In this document: piece by piece, positions 1-12,303 of the stretch
How positions within the stretch are numbered: the stretch's first letter is position 1
Layout: each line of letters starts with the position of its first letter
Source of the DNA: Gerris lacustris
Lineage: Eukaryota; Arthropoda; Insecta; Hemiptera; Gerridae
Length of the DNA: 64,000 bases
Direction of reading: 5' to 3'
NCBI GenBank assembly: GCA_951217055.1
Contig: OX578276.1
Span: forward strand, 30,527,505-30,591,504
The notes under the pieces: model-generated
Seen by the model: only the letters and a program-made list of their open reading frames with translations
Databases searched by the model: none
What the model was told of the DNA's origin: nothing
Program-made: the position numbers and the translations under genes

Positions 1-1111
1 TTCTCGGTCAACTCCGAAACACCTAAAATTGCATTACTACATCTATCATGGAACCCTACCTAATACCGCACTTACAAATAAATAATGTTCCAAATGCTTT
101 TTATTTCTGAATATGCCCGATTTCATTTCTCTTTGATTTGATACTCAGTTTTGTGGTTTAAAAAAAAAAAAAATATTCTGTATTTTACACAAATCTAGTA
201 CATTGTGTAATACTGAGGTTATAGGTTTGAAATAAAAAAGGGTTTTTTACTTTGTCATACCCTCTAGAATATTAAATCGACAAGCCTATAGAACTGTGGG
301 TTGGTAAGGGGCCTTGCAAACAGACCACGTCTGGATTCTTTTTTCTTACCCCAGAATTACATGCCTATTAAACCACAAAATTCTTACCCTCAAAAGCAAA
401 GAACTGAACGGTTTGTAGTTAGTCTAATTATTAGAGAGTACAATTATAAATTGTTCACTGGGTGAATCTATCTAACAGTTAATACTATACTACGATATCA
501 AACCTTCAATAAACTTAGAAAAATTAAATATTCTTAAAAAAAAAAAAAATGTTCACACAAACTCGAGCATAACTCTCTCATATACTCAGTGATTCAATTA
601 ATCCCATGATATTTCATTTAATTTCAAACATATTTATAAAGTGTTCATGTTCAACGAGCGGTTGTTAATACTCACTACTTTTGTTTTTTGTCTACATTTT
701 CATTGACTATTTTCAATACTTTATTCTGAAGAACAAAATTTTATCAAGTCTACGATTGCAAAAATTCCAGGACAGAAATCCATTACAAGCATAAAAGAAC
801 ATTTATGGTATTCTGTCAGCCTTATGTAGTTCTACATTCTTGCGAACTCCCATACCTTAAAAACAATTCTTCCGTTGTTTTGTTTTTTTTTTTTAAAAAA
901 ACATAGGGGAATAACAATTTAAAGAAGTCCCCAATATTTAATGTACGCAGACGGTTGAAATTATATGTCAGTAACTACTTGTGCTACAGTACTATCAGTA
1001 CTTTCACAAAAAAAAACATACACATTTCTTTCAAATCGGATGAGCTCTTATAAATAAATAAATAGGTCAAGTGTTTTTTTTCTCAAAACACATAAAAAAA
1101 CTTCTGATATA
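1..1111. other. AT-rich intergenic DNA
   Basis: It holds homopolymer A/T runs. I see no gene, exon or recognised element. Confidence 0.6.
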
Positions 1112-1243
1112 GTACATTACGCGTCGAGTGCGGAAAGTAGCATTTTGCTTGCGAGTGTGGAGTTTGCACCCGAGCGATAGCGAGGGTAGTAAAACCACAC
1201 GAGCAATGCAAAATGCTGTTTTCGCGCGAGTTGCGTACCGTAC
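1112..1243. repeat. Imperfect foldback palindrome
   Basis: The arms of about 50 bp share AGCATTTTGC, a GAGTGTGG/CCACACG pair and terminal GTAC. They surround a centre with GCGATAGCGAGGG. It is GC-rich against an AT-rich background and looks like a foldback MITE. It directly precedes a Penelope-like 5' end. Confidence 0.7.
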
Positions 1244-1280
1244 TTTATCTACGATTGTAAGATTTAAATAATAAATACAG

Positions 1281-1683
1281 AAAAAATAAACTAGCTGTAT
1301 GTAAGTTCGTATCTCTCTCTTGATAAAGATGGCATTAATTCATTAGTTGTATTTTTTGCCGAATTAATTATTTCTGGAGGAGTATTATTCTCCACATTTT
1401 CGTCAATGTCACTTGATTCACTCATTGTTTTTCACTAAAAACTCGATATAAACAGTTACTTTAATAAAAGAACAGCAAATTAGTTTTGTTAAATGTAAAC
1501 AAACTCGCTAATCGTGCGTAAAGCTGAAGAATTCCTCTTTTTTACCGCGCTAGCGTGGTAAAGAAGAGGAATTATTTAGAACTATGAGACGCGCATGCGC
1601 AATGAATACTAGTACGTAAATAATCACTTTCTACGCATCTAAACAAAGATATAATGTTTATATTTCGTATCAATCGTAGATAA
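1281..1683 (-). mobile_element. Penelope-like element, isolated 5' end
   Basis: It is near-identical to 55226-55644, the 5' end of the longer Penelope-like copy. It includes the ORF start (minus-strand ATG at 1423-1425, MSESSDIDENVE...) and the hairpin around a TTTACC/GGTAAA stem. Only the 5' end is present. Confidence 0.7.
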
Positions 1684-1696
1684 AAGTTTTTTTTTG

Positions 1697-2258
1697 CCAC
1701 TCACAACCGGACTATACAACCATATAAATACATCGAAAAGACCATAGTTATAAAAAAACGTATTTTGTCAATAAAAATTAAAATAATATTTTTTCGAAAT
1801 TTCCAAAAAGTGGTATCTTTACTTTTGGTCTAAGAATGTTCAGGAATTATTTCAGATTTTTTGCACTTCACATAAACGAGATAGAGGGGGGGGGGGGACA
1901 CGTTTCACACCCACTTCAAACTTGCCTACGCTCGCCCTATCAAAGTTATAACCAAGAATTATATATTTTTGTAATCAGCTCGATGTTCCCTTTCATGTCA
2001 TACCCCTCACGGTGTCGAAAAAAAATATAAAAAAATCTAACCCTTAAGTTTTTTTATCCTAATTTTTTTGAAAAATACTTTTTTTTAAGTCGCTATATTT
2101 TTAAAATATGTGGGTAGGTACAAGACACATACATGCCAAATTTCAAAGTGATCGGACGAAAAGTGTATAGCTGTGAGAGCTAGGCGACCGGACGGACGGT
2201 GAGACACACGCAGGAAAATATAAGGGTCCTTGGTTTGGCCTACGGACCCTATTAAGAG
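1697..2258 (+). repeat. Dispersed repeat family A, copy 1
   Basis: It matches 3471-4025 almost throughout. Shared blocks are CATCGAAAAGACCATA, a poly-G run after GAGATAGAG, and the end AAATATAAGGGTCCTTGG then ACGGACCCTA. The terminal GGGTCC/GGACCC is a short inverted pair. It is non-coding; the small ORFs in it are by-products. Confidence 0.75.
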
Positions 2259-2259
2259 T

Positions 2260-3150
2260 AAGTGTAAAAAAAAAAAAAAAAATTTGACGAAGAAGTAATT
2301 GGTGCAATGAATGAAATTTTTATGGGACCATCAGTTGGCTTAGTATGTTTTAATTTCATTAAAATCGGTCAAGGAGTATTTAAAACGTGGTGATTCAAAA
2401 AATTCTTGACCAACTAGGAGATCAAAAATGTTCCCTTATGTAATTCGACGACTATAAAATATGTATTCTTTCGAATGATTCAATGCTTCTTTTACCTTTG
2501 CGAAGGTAAGCTCGGAAGCAAAAATTAAATTTAAATAATTTTTTAATATTAATATATTATAATACATAATCGTAAGAGAAACAGCATTAAAACGGAGGTT
2601 CAATAACAATAAAAATGTTTCTGAATCGAGTTCAGTTTAGTGATGGAAATCCATTCAATAGCTACAATAAGTTAAAGCTCGAGATTTACTATAAATAACC
2701 AGAGGCTAAATTTAAAGCTCAATAAATAAAAAAGTGACAAACAGAAGGCAATTCCTGGGTTTTTTATACAATGGCAAATATATTTATAGCAAACAAGGGA
2801 TTTATTCCATTTTGAAATGTAATACATTATTGAGAATCTGTTTATATAACACAGCTGTATGTCTGGAACAGTGCCCAAAACATACTTTAAATGTTCCTGA
2901 ACATAATAGTGAACCTTTCATAAGACCTTCAAATTAATTCAAGGTCTATCTTTCTAGTTATGTTAATTCTACAGTACTTAAAGTATAACTAAAACATTAC
3001 TTATTAATCAAGCTAGAAGAGAATCAAATTAAGGGGTTTCAATTATGACTGAAACTGTTAGAATTACGTTAGTTAATGAAATGTTTATTTATTTAATCAT
3101 TAATAATTAAGGCATTTTATAGGCTTAATCATACAGCCTTAGATAAATTA
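2260..3150. other. Intergenic; SINE-tail-like sequence
   Basis: Positions 2280-2400 resemble 8800-8960 (GGACCATC...GGCT, then AAATCGGTCAAGG-type sequence), a SINE-tail motif. The rest is AT-rich with no gene seen. Confidence 0.45.
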
Positions 3151-4246
3151 ATAGTTCAGGAGATAGCGAACAAAAAAGTATCTGACTAATATCAAGATAG
3201 AATTTTGTGTACAAGTTAATCTTTTAGTGCCTTTTAAGAATATGAAGTCGACAAAGTTCATCTGCGGGACATTGCTTGGCAATAGACATTTAAAAAATAA
3301 ACAGGTCAAGTGTGTGCTAGTCAGCACACAGCGAGGGTCCGTAGGCCACACTATATAGTGTTTAACTGTAAAGTGTATAAACAGTGTTTTTTTAAAATGC
3401 TAAAAAGCTTACTTTGAACCATTCTAAGGGTCTGATTTTCTCAAAACACACTCTGATAAAGTATTTTTTTGCCACTGAACCGGACTACAACTATATAAAT
3501 ACATCGAAAAGACCATAATTATAAAAAACGTATTTTGTCAATAAAAAATAAAATAATATTTTTTTCGAAATTTCCAAAAAAATTGTATCTTTACTTTTGG
3601 TCGAAGAATGTTCAGGAATTTTTTCAGATTTTTGCACTTCACATAAGCGAGATAGAGGGGGGGGGGGACACGTTTCAAACCCGCTTCAAAATCGCCTACG
3701 CTCGCCCTATCAAAGTTATGACCGCAAAGAATTATATATTTTTGTAATCAGCTCGACGTACCCTTTCATATGATACCCCTTACGGTGTCGAACGAAAAAA
3801 AAATAAAAAAATGTTAACCCTTAAGTTTTTTTACCCTAACTTTTTTGAAAAATATTTTTTTAAGTCGCTTTATTTTTAAAATTTGTGGGCAGGTACAAGA
3901 CACATACATGCCAAATTTCAAAGTGATCGGACGAAAGGTGTAGCCGTGAGAGCACGCGAGACGACGGACGGACAGACACACGCAGGAAAATATAAGGGTC
4001 CTTGGTTTTGCCAACGGACCCTAAAAACAAATCGGTGGAGAGCAGCCATGTCCCGCCCTTTATGGTGGAAAATTGGATTTTCATGATCCTGAGTACAAAA
4101 TTAGTTAGTAGACCGAAAATCAGGTTGATGTTAGTTCGTCGGTTGAGATTTTAGTTATTCAAATATTGCTCCAAATCAAAGTGGCCTCCTATAAAGTGAG
4201 AAATAACATCAACTTGATTGATGAACACGCTATCTCCTGGACTATA
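3151..4246. mobile_element. Non-autonomous DNA element with 18-bp TIRs
   Basis: The left end ATAGTTCAGGAGATAGCG and the right end CGCTATCTCCTGGACTAT are inverted with one mismatch. The element contains family A copy 2 and a 180-bp block (4025-4200) that recurs inverted at 56695-56875. No transposase ORF is seen. Confidence 0.65.
3471..4025 (+). repeat. Dispersed repeat family A, copy 2
   Basis: It is the second copy of the 1697-2258 repeat, about 90% alike by eye, nested in the TIR element 3151-4246. Confidence 0.75.
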
Positions 4247-4436
4247 AATAGCGATACCAAAAAACCTCTCTTTTTAGGTTTTTAAGTTACTTTTTGTAAC
4301 AAAACTTAACAGTTTTCAAAATTGACGATATTTTTTCTTTCGCGCCAAATTTCGTTCAAATTGGTCAATTTGTATACCAGTTATCGTTAAACAGACTTTT
4401 AAAATCCCGTCCTCTTAAAATGGAGAACTAACCTTT

Positions 4437-4806
4437 TTCAGTCAAACAAAGCTCGTTCAATCTAACTAAGCTCGTTCAATCTGACTAACATTGTTCAATC
4501 AAACAAAGCTCGTTCAATCAAATAAAACTCGTTCAACCAAACTAAGCTCGTTCAATCAAACAAAGCTCGTTCAATCGAACTAAGCTCGTTCAATCGAACT
4601 AAGCTCGTTCAATCAAACTAAGATCGTTCAATCAAACTAAGCTCGTTCAATCAAACTAAGCTTGTTCAATCAAACTAAGCTCGTTCAATCTGGCTAACAT
4701 TGTTCAATCTAATATTGTTCAATCAAACAAAGCTCGTTCAATCGAACTAAGCTCGTTCAATCGAACTAAGCTCGTTCAATCAAACTAAGCTCGTTCAATC
4801 AAATAT
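4437..4806. repeat. 19-bp minisatellite, about 19 units
   Basis: The unit is close to CTCGTTCAATCAAACTAAG. Variant units alternate (CAAAC, CGAAC, CTAAC, CTGACTAACATTG), and a block of variants recurs, suggesting a higher-order duplication. Units are contiguous with no spacers. Confidence 0.95.
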
Positions 4807-5524
4807 CGTGTAAATAGGATTAAAATTCGCAAAGTTACTGATGAATACCTCTTTTGTTAAAAGTAAATGCAAAGAAGACAGTTAGTATTTTCTTCTTTTG
4901 AACTTAAAGAGAAAAACATTATGATTAGTCTTGTATCTGTCTGTGCAGACTACACATCAACATTTTTGTGAAGACCGATATTTTAGAAACTACCTGTCCG
5001 ATTTTAATAAAATTTAGAAAATACTTCACAAATAGCCTACTAATGATCCTAACTTAATAACTTTGCTTGCACATTGCTTCCTTTTTAGTATGTAATGCAT
5101 TATCAACAAGAATAAAAAATTATTTATTAAAAATGGTTCCGACAAATTTGAATTTCTCTAACTACCTTATTGTCCATTATGTTACACTCATGTGATTATT
5201 CTTCCATTAACTAATTTACATATTTCTTTTTAAAGATAATTTATTAATAAATGTGCAAATTCTAATCTGATAATGGGAACTGTCAAAATAAAAATGTTCA
5301 ATACTATATACTCTGCGGAGAAATAAGGCATAATTAAGTTTAAGAAAATGTTTCTAGTAAAGAGGAAGTGATACTTTATGGGACTTCGCGACTTGATTAC
5401 CTTGAATCTCAGACACAGGGTTTCCTTTCTGATACTTTACACCGGGTGTACTTACTCTCTTACATATCTGTGAATGACCGCAACTACTAACGTCGGGGAG
5501 AATCCCGTCTGCAATTATTTTTTA
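4807..5524. other. Intergenic, nothing recognised
   Basis: AT-rich sequence; no exon, TIR or RNA was recognised. Confidence 0.5.
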
Positions 5525-5972
5525 CTTTCTCGTATATCTAGTAATATACAAACATGGAATTGTGATAGCTTTACACGTTTGAAAGGTCCCTGGCTCCAAA
5601 AAAATGATTTTACAAAATGTCATATCTGTGCTGACGCGTTGAGCCTAAATTAGTGTTTTTAAAATTTCATCGATTCAAAAAAAATTGCCTTACATGTTCA
5701 AAAAAAAAATAAAAATAATAATAATAATAATAATACCTTTAGGCAAAAATGAGAAATTAATTGTAGCTATAAATTTGAGGACGCTGGCTTTAAAAATGAA
5801 CGTGAAAAAAGATTATTCCGACAATTTTGATTTAAAAAATCTAAAATGTAGTTCATTCAAATAAGAATCTAACCACATATTTATGTCGGTTTCCCGGGAC
5901 AAACTTTGTTCCTAAGAAAATAGCTATAAATGCAAAGCGTGAGAGGTCGGGTTCGATTCCCTTCGGGAGAAA
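5525..5972 (+). repeat. Dispersed repeat family B, diverged copy
   Basis: The order of blocks is TTTACTTTCTCGTATA, GGTCCC...CTCCAAAAAAA, GTGCTGACGCG, and GGTTCGATTCCCTTCGGGAG at the end. The same order is seen at 6118-6592. The end carries a tRNA B-box-like GGTTCGATTCC. Confidence 0.6.
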
Positions 5973-6117
5973 ATAAATTTTCTCAAAAAAGGGATTTGAC
6001 GCTTTTGATTAAATAAATCTATTTCGAAGTGTATTTAAGTACAAATTTAACCGAACAAGTATGGTTTTCTATTAAACATACAAATACTCGTATAAGTAAG
6101 TTTAAATGTTTTTCTTA

Positions 6118-6592
6118 TTTTTTTTTTACTTTCTCATATAAAGAGAAATTATTGTGATATCGCGAAAATTTGATTTTGAGATTTTGATGAATTTACAGGT
6201 TTTGAGGTCCCCTGAGTCTAAGAAAGTGGTTTTAAAAAAATGTCTGTCTCTCATCTGTCTGACGTCTGACTTCTGTGCTGACGAGTGGAGCTTATACTAC
6301 TGGGCAGATTTTGACCAAATGTGGCATACATGTTCAGAAAAATCATACCCCAAAGCGAAATCGAAAAATGAATTTTAGTTAAAATTTACGGTTGCTACCC
6401 TTGAAAAACGTGATCAAATTATTTCTCGAAAACGGATCCGACGATTTTTATTAAAACATTCTAAAATACAGTCCGTTTAAATACTAATCTACCGATATAA
6501 GCGGTTTTCCAGAGAAAAATCTAGTTTCTGAGAAAATAGCTACAAACGTGGACGGAGAGACGCCGGGTTCGATTCCCGTCGAGGAGAAGTTA
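6118..6592 (+). repeat. Dispersed repeat family B
   Basis: It begins TTTTTACTTTCTCATATAAA and ends with GGGTTCGATTCCCGTCGAGG, a B-box-like motif. It shares long blocks with 38164-38545 and, inverted, with 39175-39625. It is probably a SINE or SINE-like retroposon family. Confidence 0.6.
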
Positions 6593-6834
6593 TTTTTATG
6601 ATAAATTTTGATTAAACGTTCAATAAAATTAAATTTACCTACGAAAACTCGAAAATTAAATAGAAAACATTGGGCTAAGTAATTATGTACTAGTATGTGA
6701 GAAAGTTTGTCTCAGTTGTCTCGGGCAGATTTTTTTTAAAGCTTTTTTAGGCAGACTATATGGGATAGAGAAATAAGTGCTTAGGACAGTGAATAACTTG
6801 GAGACAGATGCTAAGCAATTTGATTTCAGGATTC

Positions 6835-7240
6835 TTATATGAACAGTATATAGATAGTAAATAAGGGAGATAGGTAGAGAGAGGATAGAAGGGGTCCTAA
6901 GATACGGCCTTGAGGTACACCAGCTCTAACAGAGCATATGGAGGAACTGACACGGAAATACATGTCATAGAGAAAGGATTTAAAGATGAGGTAGTAAGTG
7001 AAGGGAAGGATGCCCTTGAAATTCAAAACATTCTAGAATGCAGACTCTGTCATATGATTGAGTTTCATCTACAAAGACAGTTGAACAGTACTTTTTTCTA
7101 TTCGAGGGATTGTGGAATGAAGTCATTGTTAACGAATTCACACTAATTCGAAAAAGAATATAAATAAATAAAATATTTATAGTTTTTAATATTAGTGGAC
7201 TAAGAAGACCACTAGTGATTGATAGCAAGCTTCGCATAAT
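6835..7240 (-). pseudogene. Jockey-like LINE reverse transcriptase fragment
   Basis: Two overlapping minus-strand frames carry degraded non-LTR RT motifs. One holds KKYCSTVFVDETQSYDRV, like the family's catalytic FLDVxxAFDRV. The other holds VRAGVPQGRILGPLLSSLYL, like GVPQGSxLGPLLFxLY. A frameshift separates them. The later YxDD region is absent. Confidence 0.75.
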
Positions 7241-7598
7241 AAAACTATTTTTAGTGGAGAGGGCAAGATGTATTTCTTTGCTGCAATTACCTATATAGAA
7301 ATAAATAACAAATTTTATTTCCTCATATATACCTATACAGTAAAAAAATAAGTATTTTAATCGTACAATCATTTGAATTAAAATTTTTTATAGATTTATA
7401 CGTGTTAAGATCCTCTTAATTCTAGAAAGTGTATCACAAAAAAAACTGTCTGTAGTCTGTGTAGACGCGGTATGCTGTAAGTAGTGTAAGTGCTTGTTTT
7501 TAGTTAGTTTTGTTCACTTTCCACCTTGAACCTTTGTTTTTAGCATAATTGATAAGGAATAACTTTCATATAGAATTATTGCTCAATAATTTTCAACC

Positions 7599-7798
7599 NN
7601 NNNNNNNNNNNNNNNNNNNNNNNNNNNNNNNNNNNNNNNNNNNNNNNNNNNNNNNNNNNNNNNNNNNNNNNNNNNNNNNNNNNNNNNNNNNNNNNNNNNN
7701 NNNNNNNNNNNNNNNNNNNNNNNNNNNNNNNNNNNNNNNNNNNNNNNNNNNNNNNNNNNNNNNNNNNNNNNNNNNNNNNNNNNNNNNNNNNNNNNNNN
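7599..7798. other. Assembly gap (200 N)
   Basis: This is a run of exactly 200 Ns, so the length is probably a placeholder. The flanks end CAACC and begin CAACC, which may mean the true gap is tiny or an overlap. Confidence 0.99.
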
Positions 7799-8039
7799 CA
7801 ACCAGTATGAGGCTTATATTGTAAAATGCTTCCGAGATGCGGCTGTTTTCAGTTGAGGTGATTTTTTTGAGAAAACAGTTTTTAGATCGAAGAAAGTTAT
7901 TGGTTAGATCGAAAAAAGTACGAAGAGAAGAAAGCAAATTCGTCGAGGTAAGGCCAAAACTCTTCTAGCGATTAAATTTTTATGAAGCAACGATAGCTCA
8001 AGTTACCCATGAAATATGTTTAGCCAGTGCTCGAATTTT

Positions 8040-8300
8040 AGAAATTGAGGTGCCGGAACTACAACCTACCCTCTCCCCCTCCCCCCCCCCCCCAATATAG
8101 AAGAGGGGGGTTCGGGGGTCCGGTAAAATTTTAAAAAATAAACGTTCAAAAACAGCATTTTAAGCAGTTTTAGACATAAACCCACACTGTAATCAGGTGG
8201 GTTTCGTGTGGAAACTTATATCATTTGAAGTAGTTAAAGCGAGCGTAGCGAGCTTCCTACATTCAACGAAATATTATGCTCCGTAGAAAGTCGATTGATT
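8040..8300. repeat. Poly-C/poly-G bounded dispersed repeat
   Basis: A C run is followed by GGGGGGTTCGGGGGTCC and a block related to 58200-58320. Then comes GCGAGCGTAGCGAGCTTC, which recurs in the palindrome arms (17060-17080). Confidence 0.5.
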
Positions 8301-8689
8301 TTTTAATAGAAAATTGACTGTATAAAATTAGAGTATATTTATTTCTCTCGAATAAACCACTTTTCATGGTGAAAACCAGTTAAAACTGAAAAAAGTTGAA
8401 CATTTTGCGGTTGCAGCGGTTCCGGCGGCGCTCTTTGGAAGTTGAAAACTTTCATTAAAAACTTTTCATTAGTGCACTTACACCTACAACATCTCAAAAA
8501 AAAAGAACTACCGGACCTTTTGTGACTGAACCCCCCCTTCTTTGGACCCCTTTCTTTTGGACGACAGATTGACTGGCCTATTTAAAAATAAATCTGATTG
8601 TGCTGAAAATTGAAACCGAGATCACCTGTTGAACATTTTTAAATATATTTCATAATTAATTAATCAACTTAACACTGCATATATTTGAA

Positions 8690-8985
8690 AGTTTTGTGTC
8701 TACCAATTAGTGTGGCACATAGCTTCTTCAGATCCTATGGAATGATGAACGAATGGTCATATGAGTGTAAAATAAAGTATAATGCGATAGATAGAGAAAG
8801 GTTTATGCACATGTGTGCAAGGAAGTAATATGCGTAGAAGGTAGAAATTAATATGGAACCATCTGTAGGCTAACCCTCATGATATACTGAGTAAATTCCA
8901 TTATAATTGGATCAGCTGTTAGAAAAATTTAACTGTTAATAGATATAGAATTGGTCTGACAGACTCAAACAAAATTTTTTTGTAT
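8690..8985 (+). mobile_element. SINE-like 3' portion
   Basis: It shares CCAATTAGTGTGGCAC, ATAGCTTC and the GGAACCATCTGTAGGCTA block with sequence at 11880-12060, 16600 and 35680. No tRNA-like head is present, so this looks 5'-truncated. Confidence 0.5.
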
Positions 8986-10800
8986 ACATAAATGATAAAT
9001 TGAATCCTATAATATTTAATTTAACTAATTTATTAAAACATTCTTATCAAGAGTTCAACAGGTGTTTGTTTACATTTCGGTTTCGATTCCAGAGGGGAAT
9101 CATTTACTTTTTATCAATATCTCGGAAACTATATAAAGACTTATTTGGTTAATTTGTATTTAAATGAACTATATTTTAATTTCTTTTTTATTTAATCAAA
9201 ATCTTTCGGACTGTTTTTGAGAAATTAATTTATTCTCATGTTTTCAAAATGTCGACTCCTGTCGAACAGTCTTGCAATGGCTCACTTTAAATATTAAACT
9301 TTCTACTCTCAAGGACACAAAAATTTAAAAAGAGAACTCCAAAAAGTTAACCTAATTAATTCCTAATTAATTTTTGTACTCAAATATGAGTGCAGTTGGT
9401 TGCTCTTACTAACAGGGACCACTGCTTGAATTAAAAATAATAATAAAAATAAATAAATAAATAAATAAAAAAATAAAAAATAATAATAATTGAATATTTC
9501 ATTCATAATAATGTTGTTGTAAATCATTTTCACAAGAAAAAAAAAATGTATCCTACATCTTGATATAACTTCTTAATGTCTAACGAATTTTATGCCATAA
9601 TACATAAAAGCCAAATGCCACTCAGTCATTCTTTCCAGTATCTCCAATACGGCAATAGCAAGAGTGCTGACATTTTACTAGGAGGTTCCATTTCCCCTTA
9701 AGTGCGCTTATAAAAAAAGAGGGACTAGGTAGTTTTTACGATCCACCATCTTGATTCAAGATGGCCGCCATTTATATTCATCGAAGTATGTCTATCTCTA
9801 AAACGGTATAATAGCTGGAGAGCTGAAATTTTCCATGGAATTTTTTCTTATCCCCCTTCTAAGTGCTTGTAAAATATATTTTTAAGTTCCGGTTGGTTCA
9901 ATACGACCATTTAAATGCAAAATTTGACGTGACCATCTCCATAGTCACTTGCACTAAAAAATTACTACACGGCAATACAAAATTAGCTTAATTTTATGAT
10001 ATAAATAACTTTTGTGACAGGATTTTCGAATCGGCCATTTGATATAAAATGGTGGTCATATAAGTCCTTTTACTAAATTTATCACCATTTCTTTAAAACG
10101 CCAAAATAAAACGATTACTTTGGTATGATAATTTCGAATATAATACTCACATCTGTCGAGAATAGTTTTTATTTTGTTTTGGTATTTGATTTGAGAAATA
10201 AAGGCAAAATAAAAAATAAGGGGAATCGAGCCCAGGCTGTTTCTTTGGTCCCCTAAACCCTAAATCTTAATACATGGCGGTTTGTCGTCTATTTTCTGAC
10301 CTGGCACGAGGAGCCTATAAAGTCCTGATGAGAAATTTTACGTATACACGAACACGAACGTGAATTAAAATTATTCTTTGGTAAGCGTTATGATTAGAAA
10401 ATTATCTTTTTTGTAATTTGTTTACAAATATACGAATTTAACTATAAACGTCGTTTTTCCGAAAATAATCTAGTTTCCGATATTTATATGAGAATAAATC
10501 TGATTTAACTGAAAATCGAAAACGAAATGTGAAAAATCACCTTATAAGTATTTACAACGATTAATTGGTTAAATGAGATATTATGGAACTTAAATTTAGT
10601 TTTACTATGTGTATAAATGAGAAAGTTTTGTTTGATTTTTTCTGACCGACTTCTATACTGATATTTTAAGATTAAGCCTAATATTATCTTAGTACACATT
10701 ACCAATACATACTAATTTACAACTATTTCCCTAATAATAATAATCTTTAATAATACTTAATTAAATTATTATTATTTTATTTATTTTATTTTTTTTTCAG
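8986..10800. other. Intergenic, nothing firm recognised
   Basis: AT-rich with homopolymers. There is a weak B-box-like segment near 9085 and an isolated CTGATGAG near 10325 that lacks the rest of a hammerhead core. No gene was seen. Confidence 0.5.
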
Positions 10801-10848
10801 ATTCAGAAGCATCAATCTACAGAACAAGCAGTAAATACTCAGTTAAAA
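10801..10848 (+). CDS. Candidate internal exon of an unidentified gene
   Basis: A 48-nt open stretch is preceded by a long T-rich tract ending TTTTTTTTCAG and followed by AAAA|GTAAGC, both near-consensus splice sites. Frame 0 reads IQKHQSTEQAVNTQLK, a helix-like charged sequence. Joined in phase 0 to the exon at 13604 it continues VLARQEKL and stops, which would make it the C-terminus of a small helical protein. I could not assign a family, and no upstream exons were recognised. Confidence 0.4.
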
Positions 10849-11032
10849 GTAAGCGCTAGATATGCATAATTCTTAATTTCAAAAAATAAACTATGATTTT
10901 ATAAATATTCATGTTTTAATTAAATATTTGTATCGAATAAGTCTAGAAGCAGAACTTGATCAATCAATTACGTTTGTGATTTGAGCTAGTTTGTTAACAG
11001 ACTTTAGCAAATAATTGATATTAATGATAGAA

Positions 11033-11250
11033 GAGTAATCGACCACTACTAATCGTGGTTATAGTGTGGACGGTCTCTCCATTATTATTATGGTGATAAC
11101 ATGATCTATCACTCCTTATAATGGTGATAACATGATCTATCACTCCTTATAATGGTGATGACGTATTGATCACTCCTCTATCACCATTGTGAATAGCGTG
11201 GTCGACCACTCCTACATTATAATAGTTATAGCGTGATCGATCACTCCACT
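11033..11250. repeat. About 32-bp degenerate minisatellite
   Basis: Six or so units resemble ATGGTGATAACATGATCTAT then CACTCCTTATA. The central two are near-identical and the outer ones are diverged. Many units contain a GATCNATCACTCC core. Confidence 0.85.
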
Positions 11251-11646
11251 ATTTATTTTTTGTAGTTTCTTTAACACATGAAAAGGTTTGGCCATTTTAC
11301 CCAACTACTCGATGTGATCCTCAGTGTTAAATTTGAGATTTTAACTAGATTTGTCGGTGGTTTGACCTAGGTCCCAGGTGTGTTTCGAGAACGCTATAAC
11401 TGCTCAACTATCCGATCCCCTACTACAAGAATTATTTGCAAATGTCTGTTGAAAAGAAACTAAAGAAATCTCTAAGTTAAATTTAATTTGAGTTGTATAT
11501 TAAATCTCAGTTGGATCACTAATTAGTATAATTAATTAATTAAGAACAAACAAATTATGTTGCCTATATTTATTTGCAAAACCTTTATGCATTCCATAAT
11601 CCTATAACTCTATTTATTATAAAATTATTTTTTAAGAAGAAAGAGT

Positions 11647-12160
11647 TTACCGGCGTATCCGGGTGGTTAGTCTACTCGCTTGAAACCTAGGTCTAAATAT
11701 TGACATATCTAATGACTTCGAATCCCAGAGAGGTGAGACGTATTTTACACTGATAATCACATTGAGTAGATGAGTTAAATGGCTGGAACCCCCATATCCT
11801 TTAATAACCTGACAATGGGTTGATCGGGACATAAATGAAACAGTAAGAGGATAACAAAAATTCCTAGACTGCAAATTTTGTGCCAATTTGTTTGGCAGAT
11901 AGCTTCCTCTAGTTCTATTATAGGACGAATGGTCAAGCGAGATTTGGATCTGTTTCGCTTTCCAATTGAGTCACATTCATTTTTATATGCACCATCAAAA
12001 TTGCGCAGAAATTTGAAATTGATACGGTATAAACCATTCATATTTCATTAAAATCAGATGTGTATAGTATTTAAGATATGTTTGCAACAATGGTTAAACG
12101 TGAACAACAGACAGACTCGACGGAATTAAAGATAGACACAGGACCAAAAATGTTTCCTGA
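11647..12160 (+). mobile_element. tRNA-derived SINE
   Basis: The head resembles a tRNA 5' half (TATCCGGGTGGTTAGTCTAC, A-box-like) with a B-box-like GACTTCGAATCCC about 60 bases on. The body carries TGCCAATTTGTTTGGCAGAT and ends in the family's ATTTCATTAAAATCAG and CAGACAGACTC sequence. Boundaries are approximate. Confidence 0.6.
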
Positions 12161-12303
12161 TTACTAAAATGGATTCGGTAAGCGCGGAAGCAGAAGTAAA
12201 ACTGAAGAGAAAAGAAACAGATTAAAATACACTCCCCTTTAACTACTACCACTGAATCGAGGTTCAAAACTATAGCACGGATTATCTAGGCTAGGGATTA
12301 GAG

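Noticed and set aside
4437..4806. Possible CRISPR-like array
   Set aside because: Units are contiguous 19-bp repeats without spacers in a eukaryotic context; it is a minisatellite.
7593..7937. ORFs across the N gap
   Set aside because: They exist only because N codons were read as open.
10320..10345. CTGATGAG motif as a second hammerhead
   Set aside because: No GAAA with stem II and no stem III partner nearby.
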